Shown in pieces: positions 12,361-19,737 of a stretch of 19,737 nt of DNA; positions within the stretch are counted from its first letter, which is position 1, and every line of letters begins with the position of its first letter. The DNA lies in the NCBI GenBank assembly GCA_015229095.1, contig JADGCE010000038.1:1-19737 (forward strand), given 5' to 3'. The notes under the pieces are model-generated. The model worked only from the letters and a program-made list of their open reading frames with translations. It ran no database searches and had not been told where the DNA came from. Source of the stretch: Magnetococcales bacterium (GTDB taxonomy: Bacteria > Pseudomonadota > Magnetococcia > Magnetococcales > Magnetaquicoccaceae). The position numbers and the translations under genes are program-made.

Positions 12361-12696
12361 ATGCGCGTCACAAAAACAGTCGACCTGGGAGCAGGCCGGA
12401 CGGTGATCCTGCACGAGCTGCGACCGAAAGACGTTCTGAAGTTCCTACGCAGCATCTCCCAGGATCTGAAAAACACGGAGATGCTCACCCTGCTGACCGA
12501 GCGATTGCCAGACATGCTCATCCTCTTGGAGTGGGAAAACATTGTTCCGCCAGCAGGCGAAAACCTGGAGGATCTCTCCTTTTCCGAGTGCGAGCAGGTC
12601 TGGACGGTGTTCCGGGAGATGCACCCCATGCTGTTCCTGGTGGCCGGGCAGATGGTCCAGACGGCCCTGGTGGCCAGCCTGCAAATGGATAAATGA
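12361..12696 (+). CDS. Second tail assembly chaperone-like protein (111 aa)
   Basis: The ATG at 12361 comes straight after seven A bases with no clear Shine-Dalgarno site. The frame is confirmed by its length and by running up to the tape measure gene. The 111-residue product opens with a small beta hairpin (VTKTVDLGAGRTVILHEL), followed by RPKDVLKFL and long helices rich in leucine and glutamate. 'vtv-x-EL-x-p-x-dv' openings are typical of phage tail assembly proteins located between tube and tape measure genes. Whether it is a chaperone proper or another small assembly factor is unsure. Its stop lies 1 base before the tape measure ATG, suggesting coupled translation. Confidence 0.65.
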   Translation: MRVTKTVDLGAGRTVILHELRPKDVLKFLRSISQDLKNTEMLTLLTERLPDMLILLEWENIVPPAGENLEDLSFSECEQVWTVFREMHPMLFLVAGQMVQTALVASLQMDK

Positions 12697-12697
12697 C

Positions 12698-15600
12698 ATG
12701 GCCAACAACACCCTGGAATTTTTCCTGCGGATGAACGTGGAGCAGTTCGTCCGGGCCACGGCCCAGGTGCAGCAGGAGTTCAACAAGACCCTCTCTGGTC
12801 TGACCGGTGCGGCCGCTGCCGAGGGGGCCAAATTGAGCAGTGCGATGTCTGGCTTGGCAGACATCGACCGCCTGAAACAGGTGCGCCAGCAACTGGCGGA
12901 CACCCATCAGTCGCTCCGTTCTGCCCAACTGGCCATGGCGGACTACGCCCGGCAGATCACAGAGGCCAATGCCCCCCTGGAGAAGCTGAAAACGGATCTG
13001 GCGGGTGCAAAAACCTCCTTTGCGGCATTCATTGAGGAGGAAAAGGCATCGGCTGCGGCCACCGCGCAATTCCGGGCAAAAGTGCAGGAGCTGTCTGCAC
13101 AATTCCGGCAGACCACCAATCCAACTGCCGAGATGGCGCGGGAACTGGCCACCGCCCGTGCCGAATTGAAGCGCATGCAGGATGAATCCACCGGCCTTGG
13201 CACGGTGATCAAAAAGACCATGGCGGACATCAACCGGTTGACTGCCGAGATTGAAAAGACTCCCGGTGCCACCGACAAGATGACCAAGGGCTTCCAGGCC
13301 GCACAGGCCGAAGTCACCCGTCTGGGAGAAGCCCAACAGGCGGCCCGGTTGGCAGTGCAGCAGGCGGCGGCAGGACTCTCTGCCGCTGGTATCAGTGTGC
13401 GCACTTTGAGTACAGAGGAGGAACGCCTGCGCACCAACCTGCAACAGGCCAACGAGCGGTTGCAGGAACACGCCCGCATCATGGGGCTGTTCGCCCAACT
13501 CGGGGTGCGCCCCGTCCGGGAGGTGCAGGAGGAGATCCAGAAGCTGAAGACCGCCTACCAGCAGCTTGCGGCATCCGGGCAAGCCTCCAGCCGGGATCTG
13601 GCGCGGGCCCACGAGCAACTCAAGGTAAAGACCTCCGAGCTGCAGAGAGAAATGTCCGGCACCGGCACCTCCATGCACAACGTGGCCACGGCGGCTGGCA
13701 CACTGCTCGCAGCCATGTACTCCCTGCAACAGGTATCCACCAGCACCCTGACCAAATTTGCCGAATTCGACACGGTGATGTGCCGGGTAGAAGTGGTCAT
13801 GGAATCTTCTGGCGAACAGACCAAGGCCCTGCGCAGCTATGCCGAGGAGATGGGCAAAACCACCACCTTCTCGGCCAAGAGTGCGGCGGATGGTCTGCTG
13901 GTATTGGCCACCGCAGGCATGAAGGCGGACGATGCCATGCAGACCCTGCCCACCGTGATGCATATGGCCACGGTGGCAGCGGGTGAGAGTGCAGGTGGAA
14001 TCGCAGACATCAAACAGTCGGCAGACACCCTGCTGACCATCATGAACAGTTCCGGCTTCAAGAGCAACAATCTGACCGCCATCAGTGATGTCATCGTCCA
14101 GACCGCCCAGTCCTCCATGACCACCGTCAACGCGGTCGGCGAGTCGTTGAAACGATCCGCTGCCACGGCCAAATCGGCGGGTATCGATTTTCTCGACTTG
14201 GCGGCGGTGATCGGGGTGATGGCCGATGGGGGCTATCGGGGGGAGCGGGCCGGGACGGCGTTGGCCTCCTCCATACAGAGAATGCTGCGCCCGACGGCAC
14301 AGATGCAGGAGGTGATGGATCGGTTGGGGCTGGTATTCCAGTCGAGTCCAGGCAAGCTGATCCCATTGATCGATATCTTCAAGCAACTCGAAAAATCGGA
14401 GGCCAACGCCTCGGACCTCTCCATCCTGTTCGGGTTGCACCACAGCGATGCGATGAATGTGGTGAAAAACAAGGGGGTGACCGTCCTGCAGGCGTTCAGG
14501 AAGGAACTGCTCGCCTCTGGCGACTCCTCCCGACAGGCCGCCGAGCATATCGAGGGTGGCCTGGGTGGGGCCATGGAACGGTTGTCTGCCATCCTGGGGG
14601 TGCTTGGCCAGAAGGTGGGCGAGGATCTAGCCCCCAATGCCGAGCGGGCCAGCACTCTGATCCACGGGCTTGCCAAGGCATTTTTGTCGCTGGACGATGA
14701 GACCCGCAAAAACATCGAAGGGGCCGCTCTGCTCATCGGTGCCTTGGCGACCATGGTGCTGGGTGTCATCCCCCTGACCAGCGCGCTTTGGGGGTTGGCC
14801 GTGGCTGGCGGAGGAGCTGCCGCCTCCGTGGTGCTTTTGAACCGGGCGGTCAAGACCAGCATTATTGGGCTGGCGGTTTGGGGCGTTTATGAGGCCGGCA
14901 AGTACATTCACCTGTGGGGAGAAGAGGCCACCGAGACCGCTGGCAAGATGGACCATCTCACCGACGCGGTGAAGCGTCAGGATGATGCGCTGAAGCAGCA
15001 AAACGAGCGCGCCAAACAGCAGGAAGCGGAGAAAGCCCGCCGGAAGGCCGAATTCGAGCGACAGAAAAACGTACTGAAGGCAACCTCTCCCGAACTGGCC
15101 GGGGCCATTGGCGAGCAGGAGCAATCCACCCAACGCGCCTCGGAGCGCAAAAGAAAAGCCGATGCCGAGGTGGCCGCGCTCCAGAGTCCGGCCAATCCGC
15201 CTGGGAAGCCCCATGTAGCAGAGCCAGAAGATCGCTTTCACGCATTCAAAACCGAACTGGACCGCCAGAAGGAGGCATCCGGCAACTATTTCCGTGAGAC
15301 CCTCCAGATGGAGGAGCAGTTCTGGCAGGAAAAACGGTCGCTCACTGGCCTGAGCGCAAAGGATTTGGCGCATATCGATCACGAGATCTACCAGATCCAC
15401 AAACAACAGGCCCATGACAGCCTGAACGAGCGGCTGGAATTGCTGCGTGAGCAGATGGACAAAGAGTTGGAGGGCAGCCAGCAACGAATCGACATCGCCA
15501 AAAAGGCCGCCCAGGAAATCGGCGACACCTACGGCTACGAATCCAAGGAGTTCGTCCGCGCCCGTCGTGTCATCGAGTCCGAAGAACGGGCCCACCGCGC

Positions 15601-16786
15601 CAAAATGAACGAGTTTGCCAGCCTGCAAATCGGCTTCGAGAAATCCATCGAGGACAATCGGATTGCCGGTCAGCAGGAGTCCCTCCGTTTCAACCAGGAA
15701 ATGGAGATCATGTCGGTTCGGGAGGTGATGCAGGCCAAACAGGCCATGGAGGAGCAGAGTTTCCAGAACACGATGCGTGCCATGGAGGCCGAACTGGCGT
15801 TGAAACGGCAGGGCAGCACCGAACAGATCAAGCTGCAAAACGACATCAAACTGGCCGTCTTGAACCACAATCTGGCCATTCAGAAGAGCAACAACGATCT
15901 GGCCATCCAGGCCAGAAATGACTTTCACGCCATGATGGCCCCCATCCAGACCGCCATCGGCAGTTCCTTGTCCGGTCTGGTGACCCATCAGACTACGGTC
16001 CAGCAGGCGATGAACACCCTGCTCAAGGCAGAGTTGGACCAATTCACCGGCTTTTTGGCCAAACGGTTCAGTTTGTGGGCAGAGAACCAACTTGCGGAGA
16101 CCGCATTGGGGAAGGCATTCGGCCTGGTTCGCGTGGCCGATCAGGGTGCAGAGTCCACCGCCAAGGCCGGGATCAAGGCAGGTGAAGGGATTACCTTTCA
16201 AACCGTCGAGGGTTTGAAGCTGTCCACCACACTGAGCGGCTCGGCTGCCCGTGTTGCGGGGCAGACAACGGAATCCACCGCCATCAATGCGGCCAAGACC
16301 TCCGAGGGTGTGGTTGCCACCACGACGGAAGGGGTCAAAGCCGCTGCAGCCGCCACCGGCCTGGGTACCCAAGCCGCCGCAGATACGGAATCCATCGGCA
16401 TGTCGGCCTGGACCGGTATGGCCAACGCCTATGCCTCCATTTCCGCCATTCCGATGGTGGGACCGTTCCTGGCACCCGCCATCGCAGCGGGAGTGTTTGC
16501 TTCCATCATCGCGCTGGTCAAAAACCTGTTTTCCGCCGAGGGCGGCTTTGATATTCCCGCCGGTATCAACCCGGTGACCCAACTGCACGAGCGGGAAATG
16601 GTGCTGCCCAAGGCCCAGGCCGATGCGGTGCGCTCCATGGCCGCCAACGGCACAGGGGGCAACGTCACCATCCACGTCAGTACACTTGATACCAAAGGCT
16701 TTGAATCCTGGTTGCACACCAACGCCCACACCCTGGCTCCAGCCCTGCGCAAGCTGGCCAGGAATGCCGTGCCGGTGATGCGCTAA
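12698..16786 (+). CDS. Tail tape measure protein (1362 aa)
   Basis: The start at 12698 (MANNTLEFFLRMNVEQF) is chosen over 12542, which lies inside the preceding gene. Residues about 15-340 are long alanine/glutamine-rich coiled coil. Residues about 350-570 match the TP901-type tape measure core, with EEMGKTTTFSAKSAADGLLV, then LATAGMKADDA and VIGVMADGGYRGERAGTAL. Residues about 670-735 are hydrophobic (GAALLIGALATMVLGVIPLT and onwards) and would insert in the host membrane at DNA delivery. A second coiled coil covers about 750-1090. The C-terminus (FDIPAGINPVTQLHEREMVLP and a final DTKGFESWL region) is the usual TMP end. It sets tail length and guides DNA entry; a length of this order predicts a tail of roughly 200 nm by the usual 1.5 angstrom per residue rule. 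Confidence 0.92.
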   Translation: MANNTLEFFLRMNVEQFVRATAQVQQEFNKTLSGLTGAAAAEGAKLSSAMSGLADIDRLKQVRQQLADTHQSLRSAQLAMADYARQITEANAPLEKLKTDLAGAKTSFAAFIEEEKASAAATAQFRAKVQELSAQFRQTTNPTAEMARELATARAELKRMQDESTGLGTVIKKTMADINRLTAEIEKTPGATDKMTKGFQAAQAEVTRLGEAQQAARLAVQQAAAGLSAAGISVRTLSTEEERLRTNLQQANERLQEHARIMGLFAQLGVRPVREVQEEIQKLKTAYQQLAASGQASSRDLARAHEQLKVKTSELQREMSGTGTSMHNVATAAGTLLAAMYSLQQVSTSTLTKFAEFDTVMCRVEVVMESSGEQTKALRSYAEEMGKTTTFSAKSAADGLLVLATAGMKADDAMQTLPTVMHMATVAAGESAGGIADIKQSADTLLTIMNSSGFKSNNLTAISDVIVQTAQSSMTTVNAVGESLKRSAATAKSAGIDFLDLAAVIGVMADGGYRGERAGTALASSIQRMLRPTAQMQEVMDRLGLVFQSSPGKLIPLIDIFKQLEKSEANASDLSILFGLHHSDAMNVVKNKGVTVLQAFRKELLASGDSSRQAAEHIEGGLGGAMERLSAILGVLGQKVGEDLAPNAERASTLIHGLAKAFLSLDDETRKNIEGAALLIGALATMVLGVIPLTSALWGLAVAGGGAAASVVLLNRAVKTSIIGLAVWGVYEAGKYIHLWGEEATETAGKMDHLTDAVKRQDDALKQQNERAKQQEAEKARRKAEFERQKNVLKATSPELAGAIGEQEQSTQRASERKRKADAEVAALQSPANPPGKPHVAEPEDRFHAFKTELDRQKEASGNYFRETLQMEEQFWQEKRSLTGLSAKDLAHIDHEIYQIHKQQAHDSLNERLELLREQMDKELEGSQQRIDIAKKAAQEIGDTYGYESKEFVRARRVIESEERAHRAKMNEFASLQIGFEKSIEDNRIAGQQESLRFNQEMEIMSVREVMQAKQAMEEQSFQNTMRAMEAELALKRQGSTEQIKLQNDIKLAVLNHNLAIQKSNNDLAIQARNDFHAMMAPIQTAIGSSLSGLVTHQTTVQQAMNTLLKAELDQFTGFLAKRFSLWAENQLAETALGKAFGLVRVADQGAESTAKAGIKAGEGITFQTVEGLKLSTTLSGSAARVAGQTTESTAINAAKTSEGVVATTTEGVKAAAAATGLGTQAAADTESIGMSAWTGMANAYASISAIPMVGPFLAPAIAAGVFASIIALVKNLFSAEGGFDIPAGINPVTQLHEREMVLPKAQADAVRSMAANGTGGNVTIHVSTLDTKGFESWLHTNAHTLAPALRKLARNAVPVMR

Positions 16787-16810
16787 CCATCTTGTTTTGG
16801 GAGAACAACC

Positions 16811-17539
16811 ATGTCCATCGTCGCATCCGAACTCAAACTGTACGCCGCTGCCGTCGCCAACGACACCACCGCCAATGGGGGTGCCATCTCCATCACGGAG
16901 ATCGTGAGCGGGGTGAAAAACAATATCTGGCCGGACGTCTCCCAGGCCGAGCGCACCTCTGGTTCCGTCAAGTATAGAAAACTGTTCATCAAGGTGGAAA
17001 ACGCCGAGAGCTTGGCCCTGACCAACGCCCGCATCTTTATCGAGACCCCCACACCGGGGGATGACACCGTCGTCCTGATCTCCGGCACCCCGACCGACAC
17101 CCAGGCCGAGGCCGACGATTACACCCGTTTCTACGGGGCTGGCACCCTGGATGCCAACACCAGTGCCGGGGCCGCCACCCTGGCGGTGAATGTGGAGAAC
17201 GGCAATGCCTCCACCGGGGCCAATATCTTCCGGGACGGGGATCTGATCCGCGTCTCCGACAAGGCGACAGTGGATGCCGTGTCTGGCAATACCGAGTTTG
17301 TGCGTTTGGCCAGCAGCAATGCCGTCTCCTGGACGGGCAACAGGGCGGCTTTGACCCTGGCTTCTGGTGTCACCCTTGCCAACGCCTATACCGCATCGAC
17401 CACCCGGGTGGCCTCTGTGTTGGAGGTGGCGAGCATTGCCGACGCGCAGGCCGTCTGGCAACGCCGCACAGTGCCCGCCGGAGCAACTTCCCTTTCCGGG
17501 GACAAGGTGATCATGGCCATCAGCGGTGAGTCGGCATAA
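16811..17539 (+). CDS. Unrecognised tail protein downstream of tape measure (242 aa)
   Basis: A GGGAG site precedes the ATG at 16811. The 242-residue product has a beta-rich first part (SELKLYAAAVANDTTANGGA, then KYRKLFIKVENAESLALTN) resembling proteins found right after the tape measure gene in several phages. Two short repeated stretches of alanine/threonine-rich sequence follow (TLDANTSAGAATLAVNVENG, then ALTLASGVTLANAYTAS). It has no enzyme motifs, cysteines or membrane segments. It is in register with the distal tail gene (11 bases downstream) and is probably a tail-tip or baseplate component. I cannot name the family with confidence. Confidence 0.7.
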   Translation: MSIVASELKLYAAAVANDTTANGGAISITEIVSGVKNNIWPDVSQAERTSGSVKYRKLFIKVENAESLALTNARIFIETPTPGDDTVVLISGTPTDTQAEADDYTRFYGAGTLDANTSAGAATLAVNVENGNASTGANIFRDGDLIRVSDKATVDAVSGNTEFVRLASSNAVSWTGNRAALTLASGVTLANAYTASTTRVASVLEVASIADAQAVWQRRTVPAGATSLSGDKVIMAISGESA

Positions 17540-17550
17540 AGGAGCGATCC

Positions 17551-18819
17551 ATGGCTTTTCATCGCTACTGGCGCATCACCATCACCGAATCCAATTCAGG
17601 CACCGACAACTTCATCCGGGGTTATGAGGCCGAGTTCCGGGGGACTGTCGGCGGGGCCGATCAATGCAGCGGTGGCACTGCATCCGCCTCCCACAACAAC
17701 TCGACGGCCTATAAACTCTTCAACAACAACGGCGCGAGCGACTATTGGCTCAGTGGTGGACCGTCGGCCCCCTGCTGGTTCCAGTACGACTGGGGAGTTG
17801 GCAATGCCGTCGCCGTGGCCGAATGGGGCTTCACCCCCGGCAACTCCAGCCAGACCCCCAAGGCGTTCAGCCTGCAATGGTCTGACGATGGCAGCAGCTT
17901 TACCACGCTCTCCTCGTGGTCGAACGTCACCGACTGGATCGGCGGGGCACAAAAGCTGTTTGCTATCGCTGCTCCGTCCGCCGTTGTCAATCAGTGGGAC
18001 TGCCCGTATGCACTCACACTCCCTGTCGGCCAGCAGTGGGATGCAGGCTGGGACGTCATCCAGCAATCCCAGGCCGACCGGCAATGGACCCTGGCATATG
18101 GCCAGACGGTAGAGCGGCAGTGGGAGACACCTTGGCGACGGTGGGTGGAACAGTCATGGGAATGTCCCATCAGCTACAGTCCGTATGAACCGCACAGCCA
18201 GTTTGCCGTTTTTCCGTCGCTGCCTGGCTTGTCCTGGGAGTTGAAGAAAACCCCGGAATTTCGCACCTCCATCCAGACCGCCTCATCGGGTCGGGAGCAG
18301 CGCGGTGCCTTCCGGGCCTACCCCGTCTGGCGGTTCAGCCTGCTGTTCGATTGGTTGCGGGCAGGCAACCCCCGCTACGAATACGAGACCTTGCAGGGCT
18401 TCATTCTGGGCAGAAGAGGCAGTTTCGAGTCGTTCCTGTTTCTCGATCCGACCGACTCGGTTTGCACCGACATGCCGTTCGGGGTTGGAGACGGCGAGCA
18501 GACCGCCTTCCAACTGACCCGTGCCTTTGGCTTTCACGGCTCCTTTTCGTTCACCGAGCCAGTCGAGAACATCAAAACCCTGGCCGCCATCTGGGTCAAC
18601 GGTGCCACCCTCTCTGCACCCAACGACTATGCCATCTCCCCCACGGGAATGGTGACCTTCACCGTTCCCCCCGCCGTTGGTGCGGTGCTCACCTGGAGCG
18701 GTATCTTTTACTTTCGCTGCCGGTTCGGTGAGGACACGGCGGACTTTGCCCGCACGCTGCCCAATCTCTGGGAGTTGCGGGAATTGACCTTTATTGGTGC
18801 GACGGGGAACAAGATATGA
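17551..18819 (+). CDS. Distal tail protein (DUF2460) fused to discoidin-like domain
   Basis: The ATG at 17551 follows GGAGCG. Residues 1-145 are a discoidin-like domain paralogous to 9991-10515 (HRYWRI, YEAEFRGT, WFQYDWGVGNAVAVAEWGF, LQWSDDG). Residues about 148-212 form a linker with repeated tryptophans (QWDCPY, QWDAGW, QWTLAYG, QWETPW, QSWECP). From about residue 218 to 422 is a DUF2460 (TIGR02217-type) domain: VFPSLPGLSWELKKTPEF, FRAYPVWRFSLLFDWLR, LQGFILGRRGSFESFLFLD and a final LRELTF. In the Rhodobacter gene transfer agent the equivalent protein forms the ring joining tube and baseplate. Ordinary members are about 200 residues and start close to the VFPSLPG part, so the N-terminal 215 residues are an addition, probably exposed for host binding. 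Confidence 0.88.
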   Translation: MAFHRYWRITITESNSGTDNFIRGYEAEFRGTVGGADQCSGGTASASHNNSTAYKLFNNNGASDYWLSGGPSAPCWFQYDWGVGNAVAVAEWGFTPGNSSQTPKAFSLQWSDDGSSFTTLSSWSNVTDWIGGAQKLFAIAAPSAVVNQWDCPYALTLPVGQQWDAGWDVIQQSQADRQWTLAYGQTVERQWETPWRRWVEQSWECPISYSPYEPHSQFAVFPSLPGLSWELKKTPEFRTSIQTASSGREQRGAFRAYPVWRFSLLFDWLRAGNPRYEYETLQGFILGRRGSFESFLFLDPTDSVCTDMPFGVGDGEQTAFQLTRAFGFHGSFSFTEPVENIKTLAAIWVNGATLSAPNDYAISPTGMVTFTVPPAVGAVLTWSGIFYFRCRFGEDTADFARTLPNLWELRELTFIGATGNKI

Positions 18820-19679
18820 AACACGCCAGCGACGAGTTGATTCAATGTTTACAGTCAGAGCAGTCATTTCTGATGGCCGATCTGTACGAATTCCAGTTGG
18901 TCGACGGCTCTACTCTCCGGTACAGCACATTCGATGCGGATTTTTTGTGCGATGGCCGCCTGTACTCCTCCACCGGGCCGATCATCCGCCGTTCCCGCAC
19001 GCGCTGTGTGATCGGGGTTGAGGTCGATACCCTCAACCTGGAAGTGGTGCCCGGTCTGAACGATCTGCTGTTGGGCGTACCATGGCTCCAGGCCGCAGGT
19101 GTTGGTGCCCTGGACGGGGCCACCCTGGCACTCTACCGGGTCTTTTTGCAACCCGATCTGTCGGTGGTGGGCGGCATCACCCTGTTTGTCGGACAGGTGG
19201 CCGACATTCAGATCACTCGTTCTCTGGCCAAGATTACGGTCAACAGTTCAATTCAACTCCTGAATATCAAACTGCCGAGGAATGTCTGGCAACCGGGTTG
19301 TATCCATACCCTCTACGACGCCGATTGCGGCATCGACCGGGACGATCCCGCCATCGCCACCGAAACGACGGTTTGCGCTGGCAGCACCACCACGGCACTG
19401 GCCAGCGGACTGGCATTGGTGGAAGCCCGGTGGTTTGAGCAGGGGTATGTCCATTTCCTCAATGGTGCGCTGACCGGCGTGCGACGCACCATCAAATCCT
19501 GCTCCGGTGACGGCATCTTCCAGTTGCTGCTACCCCTGCCGTCCATCCCGGCTGTCGGTGATACCTTCAAGGCCTATCCCGGCTGCGACAAGACGCAGGC
19601 CACCTGTACCAACAAGTTTCACAATGTCCGAAATTTCAGAGGCTTTCCCTACATTCCTGTTGCGGAGACGGCAATATGA
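18816..19679 (+). CDS. Tail tip hub protein (DUF2163 / BR0599 family)
   Basis: The start overlaps the DUF2460 stop (ATGA at 18816-18819). The 287-residue product matches the DUF2163 (TIGR02218-type) order: LYEFQLVDGSTLRYSTFDAD near the N-terminus, IGVEVDTLNLEV, then LPRNVWQPGCIHTLYDADCG, and the C-terminal signature CTNKFHNVRNFRGFPYIPV. Four cysteines, C162, C171, C257 and C264, lie in the C-terminal domain, like the cluster ligands of phage lambda gpL, which holds an iron-sulfur cluster. A cluster here is plausible but not shown. The protein forms the hub between distal tail ring and tip fibre and works with the NlpC/P60 peptidase encoded next. Confidence 0.88.
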   Translation: MKHASDELIQCLQSEQSFLMADLYEFQLVDGSTLRYSTFDADFLCDGRLYSSTGPIIRRSRTRCVIGVEVDTLNLEVVPGLNDLLLGVPWLQAAGVGALDGATLALYRVFLQPDLSVVGGITLFVGQVADIQITRSLAKITVNSSIQLLNIKLPRNVWQPGCIHTLYDADCGIDRDDPAIATETTVCAGSTTTALASGLALVEARWFEQGYVHFLNGALTGVRRTIKSCSGDGIFQLLLPLPSIPAVGDTFKAYPGCDKTQATCTNKFHNVRNFRGFPYIPVAETAI

Positions 19680-19737
19680 ACGCCATCAGAGAGCAGATTG
19701 TTCAGACAGCCATGGCTTGGTTGCTCACGCCCTACCA
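19676..19737 (+). CDS. NlpC/P60-type tail peptidase, N-terminal fragment
   Basis: The gene starts within the hub stop (ATGA at 19676-19679) and runs off the right edge after 20 codons. The visible product, MNAIREQIVQTAMAWLLTPY, has the helix and 'A-W-L-x-TPY' motif that opens the TIGR02219-type NlpC/P60 cysteine peptidases following DUF2460 and DUF2163 genes. The catalytic cysteine and histidine lie beyond the window. Such enzymes cut peptidoglycan stem peptides during DNA entry. The call depends on this short motif plus the gene order. Confidence 0.7.
   Translation, partial: MNAIREQIVQTAMAWLLTPY

Noticed and set aside
12518..14548. 676-residue minus-strand open frame
   Set aside because: Antisense of the tape measure coiled coil, with low-complexity L/G/H-rich composition and no start signal.
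14627..17461. 944-residue minus-strand open frame opposite the tape measure gene
   Set aside because: It covers the antisense of two well-supported plus-strand genes, is rich in G, H and R as expected from antisense of GC-rich codons, has no domain pattern and no ribosome site that stands out.
1..19737. tRNA, rRNA, riboswitch, insertion sequence, integrase or attachment site
   Set aside because: None could be recognised by reading both strands. Nearly all bases are covered by tightly packed phage genes.

Overview
This window is the tail and receptor-binding region of a GC-rich, long-tailed bacteriophage or prophage. The host is probably a Gram-negative proteobacterium: the distal tail genes are of the DUF2460 / DUF2163 / NlpC-P60 type, shared with alphaproteobacterial siphophages and with the Rhodobacter gene transfer agent. 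No integrase, repressor, att site, tRNA or host gene is visible, so prophage versus free phage cannot be settled, and the host genus cannot be named.

Layout. (1) At 1-2546 on + are a gene entering from the left edge, a small unrecognised phage protein and two modular fibre or appendage proteins. (2) At about 2547-5820 a cassette interrupts the structural genes. It has two small minus-strand genes (2826-3170, then a four-cysteine protein at 2583-2777), an AT-rich control region (about 3236-3297), and three tightly packed plus-strand genes. These encode a Mom-like DNA adenine modification protein, a radical SAM enzyme and a PAPS-reductase-family PP-loop protein. Two related hairpin/T-tract elements (3295-3325 and 5769-5799) bracket the three enzyme genes. 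(3) At 5821-10515 structural genes resume with a small conserved-looking protein, a collagen-like/carbohydrate-binding-like protein, a decoration-like protein, a large tail fibre ending in seven propeller-type repeats, and a discoidin-like protein. The large fibre gene is broken by a 241-bp tandem duplication (8545-9026) that shifts the frame by +1. Removing one copy would restore a single 816-residue ORF. (4) At 10520-19737 is a canonical siphophage tail morphogenesis run: tail terminator, major tail (tube) protein, tail assembly chaperone with a probable -1 frameshift extension, a second chaperone-like gene, tape measure protein, an unrecognised tail protein, distal tail protein (DUF2460) with an N-terminal discoidin-like domain, hub (DUF2163, four C-terminal cysteines) and the first 20 codons of an NlpC/P60 peptidase.

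How it fits together. Region 4 builds the tail tube, tail tip and wall-penetrating enzyme. Regions 1 and 3 supply swappable host-recognition modules (discoidin, carbohydrate-binding-like, propeller, collagen-like), several of them repeated in different genes. Region 2 is best read as an accessory ('moron'-type) cassette that probably chemically modifies phage DNA against host restriction. Mom alone makes a known hypermodified adenine in phage Mu. Linking a Mom-like gene to a radical SAM enzyme and an ATP-dependent PP-loop enzyme suggests a more elaborate base modification, and this is the best candidate here for an under-described system. The gene family calls come from motifs read by eye; no database search was possible.
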